A program made the translations under genes and the position numbers. This document shows positions 26,641-35,185 of a stretch of DNA of 64,000 bases, in pieces. The stretch comes from Poseidonocella pacifica (GTDB lineage: Bacteria; Pseudomonadota; Alphaproteobacteria; Rhodobacterales; Rhodobacteraceae), in contig NZ_FOJU01000003.1 of assembly GCF_900111875.1 (NCBI RefSeq), positions 248,001 through 312,000 on the forward strand, given 5' to 3'. The notes beneath the pieces are model-generated. The model ran no database searches. It was not told where the DNA came from and saw only the letters and a list, made by a program, of their open reading frames with translations. The first letter of the stretch is position 1. The number at the start of each line of letters is the position of its first letter.

Positions 26641-27686
26641 TCGCCCTCGCCGAACGGCTTGGCCTGCGCCTGCTGCACCGGTTCGACGCCGAAACCGCCC
26701 ACGGGCTGGGCCTCAAGGCGCTGCAACTGGGGGCCGCGCCCTCCCCCGGCCTGCTGACCTCGCCGCGTTTGCGGACCGAGGTTGCCGGACTTCGGCTGGC
26801 CAACCCGGTCGGGCTTGCGGCGGGGTTCGACAAGAACGCCGTGGCGCTCGGCGGCCTCGCCCGCGCGGGCTTCGGCTTTGTCGAGGTCGGTGCTGCCACC
26901 CCGCGCCCGCAGGCGGGCAATCCCCGCCCCCGGCTCTTTCGCCTCCCCGAGGATCGCGCCGTGATCAATCGCTTCGGGTTCAACAATCAGGGGATGGAGG
27001 CGATCGGCGCGCGGCTGCGCACCCGTCCGCGGGATATGGTCACCGGGCTGAACCTCGGCGCGAACAAGGACAGCGAGGACCGCGCCGGCGATTTTGCCCG
27101 CGTCCTCGCCCATTGCGGCGCACATCTCGATTTCGCCACGGTCAATGTCTCCTCGCCCAACACCGAGCGCCTACGCGAATTGCAGGGCCCCGAGGCCCTC
27201 GCCGCCCTGCTCGCCGGGGTGCTGGCCGCGCGCGATGCCCTGCCCCGCCGAATTCCGGTTTTCCTCAAGATCGCCCCCGACCTGTCGGAGGCCGAGATTG
27301 AGGCCATCGCCGGGGTCGCGCAAAGCGCCGGGATCGACGGCATCGTCGCCACCAACACGACCCTGTCGCGGGGCGGGCTGCACTCGGCCCATGCGGGTGA
27401 AGCGGGCGGCCTCTCCGGCGCGCCCCTGTTTGAGCGCAGCACCCGCGTCCTCTCGCGCCTCGCCCAAAGCACCACCCTGCCCCTGATCGGCGTTGGCGGC
27501 ATTGCCTCGGCAGAAGATGCCTATGCCAAGATCCGCGCCGGGGCCTCCGCGGTGCAGCTGTACTCCGCCCTCGTCTATGGCGGCCTGAGCCTGCTCGAAG
27601 AGATCGTGCGCGGGCTCGATGCTCTGCTGGAGCGGGACGGCTTCGCCACCGTCGCCGAGGCCGTGGGCACCGCGCCGCGCGCCTGA
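26637..27686 (+). CDS. pyrD: Quinone-dependent dihydroorotate dehydrogenase (class 2)
   Basis: A 349-residue membrane-associated flavoenzyme for the fourth step of pyrimidine synthesis, oxidising dihydroorotate to orotate with quinone. Class 2 features are the N-terminal amphipathic helix ([20 protein letters not shown]), FMN-site motifs [10 protein letters not shown] and [23 protein letters not shown] with the class 2 catalytic Ser, [18 protein letters not shown] and [12 protein letters not shown]. The ATG at 26637 overlaps the DUF952 stop. The gene is followed by the repeated hairpin element and a convergent MATE gene. Confidence 0.97.
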   Translation: MIALAERLGLRLLHRFDAETAHGLGLKALQLGAAPSPGLLTSPRLRTEVAGLRLANPVGLAAGFDKNAVALGGLARAGFGFVEVGAATPRPQAGNPRPRLFRLPEDRAVINRFGFNNQGMEAIGARLRTRPRDMVTGLNLGANKDSEDRAGDFARVLAHCGAHLDFATVNVSSPNTERLRELQGPEALAALLAGVLAARDALPRRIPVFLKIAPDLSEAEIEAIAGVAQSAGIDGIVATNTTLSRGGLHSAHAGEAGGLSGAPLFERSTRVLSRLAQSTTLPLIGVGGIASAEDAYAKIRAGASAVQLYSALVYGGLSLLEEIVRGLDALLERDGFATVAEAVGTAPRA

Positions 27687-27715
27687 GCCAGAGTGTGGGC
27701 CAGAGCCAGAGTCAC

Positions 27716-27780
27716 ACAAGTGTATGACGCGGAGTCATACACTTGTCATACAAAAGTCATACCCACTTTTCAAAGGCTTA
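27716..27780. repeat. Dispersed 65-bp hairpin/phased-heptamer element, copy 1
   Basis: A perfect 13-bp hairpin, ACAAGTGTATGAC (27716-27728) and GTCATACACTTGT (27734-27746) around GCGGA, is followed by two more GTCATAC heptamers (27745-27751 and 27756-27762) at 11-bp steps. The element ends with CTTA, whose TTA is the complement of the stop codon of the minus-strand MATE gene. It aligns without gaps to 59314-59378 with 5 differences in 65, all transitions. It lies between convergent genes. No U-run follows the hairpin on either strand. Confidence 0.9.
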
Positions 27781-29094
27781 GGCCACGGCACGCTCCAGCG
27801 CCGGATAGCGCGCACCAAGCGTCACGCCCCGCGCCACGAAGCTCAGCAAAAAGGCCAGCCACAGCCCGTGATTGCCGAACGCGGGCACCAGAATGGCCAG
27901 CGCGATCCCGTAGAATGCCAAAGACAGCGCCATCATGTTGCGCATGTCCCAAGTCCTTGTCGCGCCAATGAAAATCCCGTCGAGCATCCATGCCGGAAGC
28001 CCCAAAAGCGGCGCGGCGGCCATATAATAGAGGTAGATCCGCGCGGCCTCCCGCACCTCTGGCGCCGTGGTCATCACGTCGATGATCCGCCCCCCCGCCA
28101 GCAGGAAGACAAGCGCCAAAGCCGTGTTGCCCACCAGCCCCCAGAAGCTCGCGAGGATCCCCGCCCGCCGCAGCCCCGCCCGGTCCCGCCGCCCCAGCGC
28201 CTGCCCCACAAGCGCCTCCGCGGCAAAGGCAAAACCGTCGAGCGCGTAGGCTGTAATGGTCAGAAATTGCAGCAGAATCTGGTTCGCCGCCAAGGTCACA
28301 TCACCAAAGCCCGCCCCAAGCATCACAAAGGAAATGAGCATCGCCTGCAACATGAGGGAGCGCAGCAGGATATCGGTATTGACCACCGCCATCCGCCGCA
28401 GCTTTGCCCCGTCGAACACCCGAGCCCAATCGCGCCACGCCGGCACCCCAAAGGCCGCGCGGCAGAGCCAAAGCCCCAAGGCCAGCCCGCTCCACTCCGC
28501 CATCAAGGTTGCAATCGCCACCCCCTCGACGCCCCAGCCGAGCCCCAGCACGAACCACAGGTCGAGCCCAATGTTCACGCCGTTCATCCAAAGTTGTAGC
28601 ACCAGCACCGCCCGCGTCCGTTCCTGCGCGATGAGCCAGCCGGTAATGCCGAAAACCGCGATCGCCGCAGGCGCGGACCAGACGCGGATCTGCATGTAGC
28701 TTCGCGCCAGATCTTCTACCTCCGCGCTGGCGGGCGCAATGGCGAAAGCCCCTGAAAACATAGCGTTTTGCAGCGCGATCACAGCCAGTCCGCCCACCAT
28801 AGCGATCATGAGAACCCGCGTCAGAAGCGCCGCAACCTCGCCCCGTGCGCCCTCCCCCAAGGCCTGACTGGTAAGCCCGGTGGTGCCCATACGCAGAAAG
28901 CCGAAGATCCAATAGATCCCAGACAAAACAACCGCCCCGACACTCACCGCGCCGATTGGGGCCGCCTCGCCGAGTTGGCCAACCACACCGGTATCCACGG
29001 CTCCCAGGATCGGAATCGTGGCATTCGACAGGACAATCGGCAGCGCGATGTTGAGAACCCGCCGATGGGTGATCGCCGAGGCCGCGTCAGCCAT
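27778..29094 (-). CDS. MATE-family efflux transporter (DinF-like)
   Basis: A 438-residue membrane protein with 12 predicted helices of the MATE fold, two six-helix halves. Family features are IALPIVLSNATIPILGAVDTGVVG at the start and GFAFAAEALVGQALGRRDR in the second half, typical of the DinF branch. It would export cationic or toxic compounds using a proton or sodium gradient. Its start overlaps the end of the thioesterase gene by 8 bp, so it is the third gene of an operon with two hotdog thioesterases. Its stop codon lies in the repeated element. Confidence 0.93.
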   Translation of the reverse strand: MADAASAITHRRVLNIALPIVLSNATIPILGAVDTGVVGQLGEAAPIGAVSVGAVVLSGIYWIFGFLRMGTTGLTSQALGEGARGEVAALLTRVLMIAMVGGLAVIALQNAMFSGAFAIAPASAEVEDLARSYMQIRVWSAPAAIAVFGITGWLIAQERTRAVLVLQLWMNGVNIGLDLWFVLGLGWGVEGVAIATLMAEWSGLALGLWLCRAAFGVPAWRDWARVFDGAKLRRMAVVNTDILLRSLMLQAMLISFVMLGAGFGDVTLAANQILLQFLTITAYALDGFAFAAEALVGQALGRRDRAGLRRAGILASFWGLVGNTALALVFLLAGGRIIDVMTTAPEVREAARIYLYYMAAAPLLGLPAWMLDGIFIGATRTWDMRNMMALSLAFYGIALAILVPAFGNHGLWLAFLLSFVARGVTLGARYPALERAVA

Positions 29095-29593
29095 CGCGGG
29101 ACGGCATCAGGAAGTGACCGGTCGCCTGCGCAAAGAGCCGCGTGCGATTATCCTGCCATGCCTCAACGTGGACAGAGGCATAGCGCCGTCCCATCCGGTT
29201 TACCCGCGCCCTCGCATAGGCATCGCGCGGCAGACCGGAACGAAGGTAATCCACTGTGAAATCAATGGTTTTTGGCAATCTTGGCAAACGCCCTTCGCGC
29301 AAGACATCCATGCTCAGAGCGCCGCTTTCGACGTCCTCCCATATGAAGGACCACGACAATTCGATGATCGCCGTCACCTCTAGGAATGCCGCTGTTGCCC
29401 CGCCATGTATCGCGGGCAATGCCGGATTGCCGATAAGATCGTCGTGAAAGGGCAGAACCGCCGTCAACTCATCCCCGCGACGGTCAAACCCGATCCCGAG
29501 GAACTGGGCGTAGGGCACACCCTCCACCAACGCGGCGAGCGCGGCATCCCGGCGCTCCTTCACGACCTGACGCGGCTCTGGTTGTTGTCTCAT
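29087..29593 (-). CDS. PaaI-family hotdog thioesterase 1
   Basis: A 168-residue acyl-CoA thioesterase-like protein with the hotdog signature IHGGATAAFLEVTAI near residue 62 and a following DYLRSG strand. PaaI-type enzymes release CoA from acyl or aryl esters. The start ATG at 29591-29593 overlaps the stop of the second thioesterase (ATGA) and the end overlaps the MATE start, so three genes are tightly coupled. The N-terminal 25 residues are charged and variable. The substrate is unknown; beta-oxidation genes are encoded 1.5 kb away. Confidence 0.9.
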   Translation of the reverse strand: MRQQPEPRQVVKERRDAALAALVEGVPYAQFLGIGFDRRGDELTAVLPFHDDLIGNPALPAIHGGATAAFLEVTAIIELSWSFIWEDVESGALSMDVLREGRLPRLPKTIDFTVDYLRSGLPRDAYARARVNRMGRRYASVHVEAWQDNRTRLFAQATGHFLMPSRDG

Positions 29594-30015
29594 GTTTTGC
29601 GCCCCAACGTGAAGGTCCCCGCAGCCGTCGCAACGGGCCGCGTCTCATCTCCGTCGAAAGTCGTGGCTCGGACAAAGGCCACCGACCGCGTGACATGATG
29701 GCAAACAGCATGGGCACGGATCGTCTCCCCCGGCGTGGCGGCGCGCATATAGTCGATGCGCAGGCCAATCGTCGCCGTGGCCACCGGTGCGTCCGGATGG
29801 GCCATCACAGCGGCACCGCTGCAGGTATCCATCAGCGCCGAAACGGCCCCGCCATGAATCACCCCCGTTTCGGGATCGCCGATCAGGCGAGTGTCATAGG
29901 GCATCTCGATTTCCGCCTCTCCCTCGCCGACGCGAAGGATGCGCATGCCGAGGGCACGGGAATGCGGGATGGCCTCTATGAACTGCCGCGCGATGCGTGT
30001 CCTATCGTCGCTCAT
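29590..30015 (-). CDS. PaaI-family hotdog thioesterase 2
   Basis: A 141-residue hotdog protein with GVIHGGAVSALMDTCSG near residue 50 and LRIDYMRAATPG near 85. It is a divergent paralogue of the neighbouring thioesterase, sharing the IHGGA core. The ATG at 30013-30015 follows an AGGAGG site on the minus strand; a longer start at 30069 would run into the control region. It is the first gene of the thioesterase-thioesterase-MATE operon. It faces a MerR regulator across a 199-bp region that holds a 34-bp palindrome. Confidence 0.9.
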   Translation of the reverse strand: MSDDRTRIARQFIEAIPHSRALGMRILRVGEGEAEIEMPYDTRLIGDPETGVIHGGAVSALMDTCSGAAVMAHPDAPVATATIGLRIDYMRAATPGETIRAHAVCHHVTRSVAFVRATTFDGDETRPVATAAGTFTLGRKT

Positions 30016-30069
30016 AACCGCACCTCCTAAGGATTGAGCATTTATGCGGACTTGGACGAAGCGCTGCAA

Positions 30070-30103
30070 GGGGCAGCCCTATACCGATGTATAGGATTGC
30101 CCC
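30070..30103. promoter_or_regulatory. 34-bp nested palindrome, candidate MerR operator
   Basis: An outer pair, GGGGCA (30070-30075) and TGCCCC (30098-30103), encloses an inner pair, CCTATAC (30078-30084) and GTATAGG (30089-30095), around CGAT. Inner arms of this type match the dyads found in the long spacer of MerR-controlled promoters. It lies between the divergent thioesterase operon and MerR gene. Confidence 0.6.
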
Positions 30104-30214
30104 TAGGTCGTAGCGTCGCGCGTGACCCGCGCCTTTCCGCCGCTTATCACGTTGAGGTGCTTGGATTTCACCGGGCTTCTCTTTAGAATGGGGTGCCAAT
30201 GGCTGAGGTGGCGG

Positions 30215-30589
30215 ATGACCGAGACCCGACTGACTTTTAAGGAAATGTGCGCTCGCTTCGATGTGACCCCTCGGACGCTGCGGTATTACGAGTATATCGA
30301 AATACTACAGCCCGAACGGGCGGGCCGCGCACGCTTTTACGGGCCTCGTGAGGTCGCCCGCATGACGTTGATCATGCGCGGGCGGAAATTCGGCTTTCCT
30401 CTGGAGGATATCCGCCAATGGCTGCTGATATATGAGCACGAAGGTACCGAACCGCAGATGCGAGAATGGATTCGCAAGGCGGACGAACAACTTGGGGAAC
30501 TGGCCCGTCAGCGGGAACAGATCGACCAGGCGATGCAGGAGCTCAAAGAGCTCCGCGATCGAACGGAATCCGATATCAAGTCAGAATGA
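30215..30589 (+). CDS. MerR-family transcriptional regulator 1
   Basis: A 124-residue regulator with the MerR winged HTH at residues 5-70 (FKEMCARFDVTPRTLRYYEY, RARFYGPREVARM) and a coiled coil at about 85-118 for dimerisation (EQLGELARQREQIDQAMQEL). There is no metal-binding Cys cluster, so the signal is not a metal ion. ATG at 30215 follows GAGGTGG; the upstream in-frame ATG at 30188 is less well placed. Together with MerR 2 (30794) it brackets a pair of ACGT-rich control sites. The likely targets are the thioesterase operon and the beta-oxidation genes (inference). Confidence 0.88.
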   Translation: MTETRLTFKEMCARFDVTPRTLRYYEYIEILQPERAGRARFYGPREVARMTLIMRGRKFGFPLEDIRQWLLIYEHEGTEPQMREWIRKADEQLGELARQREQIDQAMQELKELRDRTESDIKSE

Positions 30590-30695
30590 CTGGTCAGGAT
30601 TTCCATACTAATTCAACCTGTTAACCTCCTTTCTTGATGAAAGGAAATTGCGCCCGGAGCGCAGTGCCCAGCCAAATCTTTCGTGCATCCGCGAA

Positions 30696-30723
30696 TGACG
30701 TAACGTCTCGCTTACGTCAACGT
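30696..30723. promoter_or_regulatory. ACGT-repeat region upstream of MerR 2
   Basis: TGACGTAA (30696-30703) and TTACGTCA (30712-30719) form an 8-bp inverted repeat with an 8-bp spacer. The second arm continues into a further ACGT (30720-30723), giving a compact ACGT-CA-ACGT dyad. MerR regulators of branched-chain and fatty acid catabolism (LiuR type) bind sites of this general kind. A -10-like TATAGT lies at 30771-30776. Confidence 0.5.
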
Positions 30724-30793
30724 CATCACGCTTGTATCACGAGACAGAGTTACGCACATGCGTCCGGACCTATAGTTCCGGAGACGAAGGACA

Positions 30794-31183
30794 ATGAACG
30801 ACGATCTTAAGAGCATCCGCGAGATGTGCGACGATTTCGAGGTGACGGCCCGCACACTGCGGTTCTACGAATCCAAGGAATTGCTGTCGCCGCTCCGTGT
30901 TGGCACCAAACGCCTCTTTACCCGCCGTGATCGCGCGCGGTTGAAGCTGATCCTGCGCGGCAAGCGCTTTGGCTTCAGCCTGGAGGAAATTCGCCAGCTG
31001 CTCGACATGTACGACATGGAAGGCCAGCAGCACCTGCAGTTGCAGAAAAGCTATGAGCTGGCGTTGGATCGGATTGCCGCGATGGAGGCGCAGCGTGCCG
31101 AACTCGACGAAGCGATCAACGAATTGCGCGGCCAGATGAACTGGGCCGAAGCGATGATGGCGTCCCGCGACGCCGCCGAGTGA
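30794..31183 (+). CDS. MerR-family transcriptional regulator 2 (LiuR/fatty-acid type)
   Basis: A 129-residue MerR protein: HTH at about residues 6-70 (IREMCDDFEVTARTLRFYES, RTKRLFTRRDRAR-like wing) and a C-terminal coiled coil (YELALDRIAAMEAQRAELDE). It shares many positions with MerR 1 200 bp upstream, pointing to a local duplication. It precedes the acyl-CoA dehydrogenase by 26 bp and is probably cotranscribed with the beta-oxidation operon, as for LiuR-like regulators of acyl-CoA degradation. The ligand is unknown, most likely an acyl-CoA. Confidence 0.9.
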   Translation: MNDDLKSIREMCDDFEVTARTLRFYESKELLSPLRVGTKRLFTRRDRARLKLILRGKRFGFSLEEIRQLLDMYDMEGQQHLQLQKSYELALDRIAAMEAQRAELDEAINELRGQMNWAEAMMASRDAAE

Positions 31184-31209
31184 CAGGCTGAGAAAAGAGG
31201 GAGATTTTC

Positions 31210-32991
31210 ATGCCGAGCTACACCCCGCCGACGAAGGACATGCAGTTCGTTCTGCACGAGGTCCTGAAAGTCTCCGAACACCCCGTCCCCGGCTATGACG
31301 AGCTGGAGCCGGACTTTACCGCAGCCGTCCTGGATGAGGCGGGCAAGATCGCGGCGGGCGTGCTGGCCCCCCTGAATCCGGTTGGCGATGTCCAGGGCTG
31401 CAAGCTTGAAAATGGCATCGTCCGCACGCCCGAAGGCTTCAAGGCGGCTTTCGATCAGGTGCGCAATGGTGGCTGGACCGCGCTGGACTGCGATCCGGAA
31501 TACGGCGGTCAGGGGCTTCCTTACGTCCTGTCCACCGCTGTAGGCGAAATGTTCTCAGCCTCGAACATGGCCTTCAACATGTATCAAGGCCTGACCCACG
31601 GGGCATATAATGCCATCCATGCGCACGGGTCCGATGCGCAAAAGACAATGTATCTGCCCAAGATGGTCTCCTGTGAGTGGGGCGGCACCATGAACCTGAC
31701 CGAGCCGCATTGCGGCACGGACCTCGGGCTCATCCGCACCAAGGCTGTCCCCAATGGCGACGACAGCTACAAGATCACAGGCCAGAAGATCTGGATCTCG
31801 GCGGGTGAGCACGACATGTGCGACAACATCATCCACCTCGTTCTCGCCAAGCTCCCCGACGCGCCTGAGGGCGTGAAGGGCATCTCACTCTTTATCGTTC
31901 CCAAGTTCATGGTGAACGAGGATGGATCGCTGGGTGAGCGTAACAGCCTGTCCTGCGGCGGGCTTGAGGAAAAGATGGGCATCCACGGCAATGCGACCTG
32001 TGTGATGAACTATGACGGCGCGACCGGTTTCCTTGTCGGAGAACCGCACAAAGGTATGCGCGCCATGTTCACCATGATGAACGAAGCGCGGCTCGGGGTC
32101 GGCCTGCAAGGCTATGCCCAAGGGGCCGTGGCCTATGAAAACGCCCTCGCCTTCGCACGCGACCGCCTGCAAGGCCGTGATGTCACGGGTGTGAAAGCAC
32201 CTGAGAAGCCTGCGGACCCCATCATCGTGCACCCCGACGTGCGCCGGAACCTGATGGATCAGAAAAGCTTCGTCGAAGGCGCGCGCGCCTTTACGTTCTG
32301 GGGCGCGTCACTGATCGACGCGTCGCACCGCGGTGGCGACGAAGAAGCGGAACAGCTCATCTCCCTGTTGACGCCGGTCATCAAGGGGTTTCTCACCGAC
32401 AAGGGCTTTGAGACGACCGTTCTTGCACAGCAAACGCTGGGCGGTTCGGGCTTCACCCGCGAATGGGGGCTGGAGCAGTTCGTGCGCGATGCGCGGATCA
32501 CGATGATCTATGAAGGAACCAACGGCATTCAGTCGCTCGACCTCGTGGGGCGCAAACTGGCTCAGAACGGCGGCAAGGCGATCATGGCCTTCTTCGATCT
32601 CACGAAGAGCTATATCAAGGACAACGCCGGCGAGGACGCCGAGTTCGACAAGGATTTCCTCGACCCGCTCAAGGCGGCCTCGAAAGATCTTCAGGCGGCG
32701 GGCATGTACTTCATGGCGCAAGGGATGAAGAACCCGAACAACGCGCTTTCCGGCTCCTATGACTTCATGCACCTCTTCGGCCATGTCTGCCTCGGGCTGA
32801 TGTGGGCGCGGATGGCCAAGGCCGCCAAAGCGTCGCTGGATGCAGGCGCGAGTGATCGGGACTTCTACGAGACAAAGATCGCGACGGGTCGCTACTACAT
32901 GGCGCGCCAATTGCCGCTGACCGCGACGCATCTGGCCCGCATCACTGCGGGCGGTGACACGGTAATGGCTCTCGACGCCGCGAACTTCTGA
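31210..32991 (+). CDS. Acyl-CoA dehydrogenase with C-terminal extension (FadE/DmdC-like)
   Basis: A 593-residue flavoenzyme of the longer acyl-CoA dehydrogenase class, containing the additional C-terminal domain. Motifs are [49 protein letters not shown] and [13 protein letters not shown] (catalytic Glu about 435). It catalyses the first step of beta-oxidation, passing electrons to ETF. Its length and start ([10 protein letters not shown]) resemble roseobacter DmdC (methylmercaptopropionyl-CoA dehydrogenase) and its long-chain paralogues, and sequence alone does not separate them. It heads a run of beta-oxidation genes; no dmdA, dmdB or dmdD is nearby, so a general fatty-acid role is more likely. 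Confidence 0.93.
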   Translation: MPSYTPPTKDMQFVLHEVLKVSEHPVPGYDELEPDFTAAVLDEAGKIAAGVLAPLNPVGDVQGCKLENGIVRTPEGFKAAFDQVRNGGWTALDCDPEYGGQGLPYVLSTAVGEMFSASNMAFNMYQGLTHGAYNAIHAHGSDAQKTMYLPKMVSCEWGGTMNLTEPHCGTDLGLIRTKAVPNGDDSYKITGQKIWISAGEHDMCDNIIHLVLAKLPDAPEGVKGISLFIVPKFMVNEDGSLGERNSLSCGGLEEKMGIHGNATCVMNYDGATGFLVGEPHKGMRAMFTMMNEARLGVGLQGYAQGAVAYENALAFARDRLQGRDVTGVKAPEKPADPIIVHPDVRRNLMDQKSFVEGARAFTFWGASLIDASHRGGDEEAEQLISLLTPVIKGFLTDKGFETTVLAQQTLGGSGFTREWGLEQFVRDARITMIYEGTNGIQSLDLVGRKLAQNGGKAIMAFFDLTKSYIKDNAGEDAEFDKDFLDPLKAASKDLQAAGMYFMAQGMKNPNNALSGSYDFMHLFGHVCLGLMWARMAKAAKASLDAGASDRDFYETKIATGRYYMARQLPLTATHLARITAGGDTVMALDAANF

Positions 32992-33013
32992 CGCGGCGCT
33001 TGAATACCGATCT

Positions 33014-33043
33014 CCGAAGCTGCGCCGCGGTGTGGCTTCGGAA
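33014..33043 (+). other. Intergenic hairpin in the beta-oxidation operon
   Basis: A perfect 8-bp inverted repeat, TCCGAAGC (33014-33021) and GCTTCGGA (33036-33043), with a 14-base loop lies 22 bp after the acyl-CoA dehydrogenase. The remaining 285-bp gap before the GST gene holds no convincing gene. It could be a processing or attenuation site. Confidence 0.4.
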
Positions 33044-33277
33044 CGAGAACGGATGCGAGGGGATCCGTTCAGCGACAAGGACGGGGCGCACTCGCGACCA
33101 GAAACTGCCGGCTTGGGAGGGCCTGCGAATGTTCGATACAAAGCGTCACACGCCATTTTCCGGTTGGCGGGCGAATGAACAGCCCCGCGCGGCGACGCCC
33201 CCTTGTGCCCGGATGCGGGATCGGCGGAAGCTGGGGCTTCACCCTCTTCGCTCCCTGCCAACCGAACGGACACACAC

Positions 33278-33916
33278 ATGACGATCAAACTCTATTGCTT
33301 CGGCGAATCCGGCAATGCTTATAAAGCGGCCCTCGCGCTGGAACTCTCTGGACTGGATTGGGAAGCAAAGGCCGTCGATTTCTTTGGCGGGGAAACGCGC
33401 TCCGACGACTACCGCGCCGACGTCAATCTGATGGGCGAGGTGCCAGTAATGGTGGATGGCGATCTGCGCTATTCCCAGTCCGGCGTGATCCAGGATTACG
33501 TGAGCGAGAAATCAGGCAAGTTTGGCGGGCGCGATTCAGCTGAGCGGCGAGAGATCCTACGCTGGGTCCTGTGGGACAATCACAAGCTCTCCAGCCAAGC
33601 CGGCATGACACGGTTTCTGATGAACTTCCTGCCCGAGGAGAAGCGCCCCAAGGAGGTCATCGCCTTCATGCTAGGTCGCCTCAACGCGGCATATGCCGTG
33701 CTCAACACGCATCTGGAGGGGCGCGATTGGATCGTCGGGGACAGCCTGACAAACGCCGACCTCTCCTGCTGCGGCTATCTGTATTATCCCGAGCCGTTTG
33801 GTTTCGACCGGACCGCTTGGCCGAATATCGACAACTGGCTTGGCCGGTTGTCCGACACGCCGGGGTGGAAACACCCCTACGACCTGATGCCCGGCAGCCC
33901 AGCCGACCGGGCCTGA
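33278..33916 (+). CDS. Glutathione S-transferase family protein
   Basis: A 212-residue protein with an N-terminal thioredoxin fold (KLYCFGESGNAYKAALALEL, MGEVPVMVDGDLRYSQS with the cis-Pro) and a helical C-terminal domain (LTNADLSCCGYLYYPEPF). The start ATG at 33278 directly precedes MTIKLYCFG. GSTs conjugate or transfer glutathione; the substrate is unknown. Placed between the acyl-CoA dehydrogenase and thiolase, it is probably cotranscribed and might handle reactive acyl or enoyl by-products (inference). Confidence 0.92.
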   Translation: MTIKLYCFGESGNAYKAALALELSGLDWEAKAVDFFGGETRSDDYRADVNLMGEVPVMVDGDLRYSQSGVIQDYVSEKSGKFGGRDSAERREILRWVLWDNHKLSSQAGMTRFLMNFLPEEKRPKEVIAFMLGRLNAAYAVLNTHLEGRDWIVGDSLTNADLSCCGYLYYPEPFGFDRTAWPNIDNWLGRLSDTPGWKHPYDLMPGSPADRA

Positions 33917-33929
33917 GAAGGAGCAGACC

Positions 33930-35141
33930 ATGACTGAAGCCTATATCTACGACGCCCTGCGAACCCCGCGCGGCAAGGGCCGCAAGGACGGGAGCCTGCA
34001 CGAGGTGACCTCCCTGCGTCTTTCGGCAGAAACGCTGAACGCTGTGAAGGAACGCAACGGGCTGGACGGCCATGCGGTCGAAGACGTGATCTGGGGCAAT
34101 GTCACCCAAGTAGCCGAACAGGGCGGATGTCTTGCACGTTCCGCCGTGCTCGCTTCCGACCTCGACGAACGTATTCCCGGCCTTTCCATCAACCGCTTCT
34201 GCGCAAGCGGAATGGAAGCGGTAAATCTCGCTGCCAATCAGGTGCGCGGCGGGGCCGGTCAGGCCTATATTGCCGGCGGTGTCGAGATGATGGGGCGCGT
34301 TCCCATGGGATCGGACGGGGCCGCAATCGCGGTTGACCCGAGCCTCGCCATGAAGGCCTATTTCGTGCCGCAGGGCATTTCCGCAGACATCATCGCAACC
34401 GAATATGGCTTCACCCGCGACGATGCCGATGCGTTTGCCGTGGAAAGCCAGAAACGTGCCGCGAAGGCTTGGGAAGAGCGCCGCTTCGGCAAGTCGGTGA
34501 TCACCGTGCGCGATCAGAACGGCCTGCCCATCCTCGACCGCGACGAATACATGCGCCCCGGCACCGATATGCAATCGCTCGGGTCCCTGAAGCCTGCCTT
34601 CAAGGACATGGGCGAGGCGATGCCCGGCTTCGACAAGATCGCGATGATGAAATACCCCCATCTCGAGCGGATCGAGCATATCCATCACGCCGGTAACTCC
34701 TCCGGTATCGTCGACGGCGCGGCCGCGTTGCTGATCGGTAGCAAGGAATTCGGTGAGGCGCATGGATTGAAACCGCGCGCCCGTATCCGCGCCACCGCGA
34801 AAATCGGCACCGACCCCACCATCATGCTCACCGGCCCGGTTCCCGTGACTGAAAAGATCCTCGCGGAAAGCGGCATGAGCGCGTCCGACATCGATCTGTT
34901 CGAGGTCAACGAGGCCTTCGCCTCCGTGGTGCTTCGATTTATGCAAGCATTTGACGTAGGCCATGATAAGGTCAACGTAAATGGGGGAGCGATCGCCATG
35001 GGACACCCCTTGGGTGCGACCGGAGCCATCATCATCGGGACCCTGCTCGACGAGCTTGAGCGGACAGGCAAGAGCACAGGTCTGGCCACACTTTGCATCG
35101 CGTCGGGCATGGGTGCCGCGACCATTATCGAGCGAGTGTAG
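33930..35141 (+). CDS. Acetyl-CoA C-acyltransferase (thiolase, FadA-like)
   Basis: A 403-residue thiolase. The nucleophilic Cys is in SINRFCASGMEA (about Cys90), the His site in NGGAIAMGHPLGATG and the second Cys in CIASGMGAATIIERV. It cleaves 3-ketoacyl-CoA to acetyl-CoA plus a shortened acyl-CoA, the last beta-oxidation step. It follows the GST gene by 13 bp. The fatty-acid oxidation enzyme FadJ-like at 36107 supplies its substrate, so together they form an alpha2-beta2-type functional pair. Confidence 0.95.
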   Translation: MTEAYIYDALRTPRGKGRKDGSLHEVTSLRLSAETLNAVKERNGLDGHAVEDVIWGNVTQVAEQGGCLARSAVLASDLDERIPGLSINRFCASGMEAVNLAANQVRGGAGQAYIAGGVEMMGRVPMGSDGAAIAVDPSLAMKAYFVPQGISADIIATEYGFTRDDADAFAVESQKRAAKAWEERRFGKSVITVRDQNGLPILDRDEYMRPGTDMQSLGSLKPAFKDMGEAMPGFDKIAMMKYPHLERIEHIHHAGNSSGIVDGAAALLIGSKEFGEAHGLKPRARIRATAKIGTDPTIMLTGPVPVTEKILAESGMSASDIDLFEVNEAFASVVLRFMQAFDVGHDKVNVNGGAIAMGHPLGATGAIIIGTLLDELERTGKSTGLATLCIASGMGAATIIERV

Positions 35142-35185
35142 CATTGCGCGCGGCGGCGGAGATCTATCAGGAGGTCCTGAACGGC

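Noticed and set aside
27716-27780. CRISPR-like array of GTCATAC repeats
   Set aside because: Repeats are 7 bp with 4-bp gaps, far shorter than CRISPR repeats and spacers, and no cas genes are present.
30628-30644. Hairpin CCTTTC-TTGAT-GAAAGG after MerR 1 as terminator
   Set aside because: Only a 6-bp AT-containing stem with no T-run; too weak to call.
33000-33281. 93-codon plus frame between the acyl-CoA dehydrogenase and the GST gene
   Set aside because: Low-complexity, Arg-rich composition, no ribosome-binding site and overlap with the GST start.
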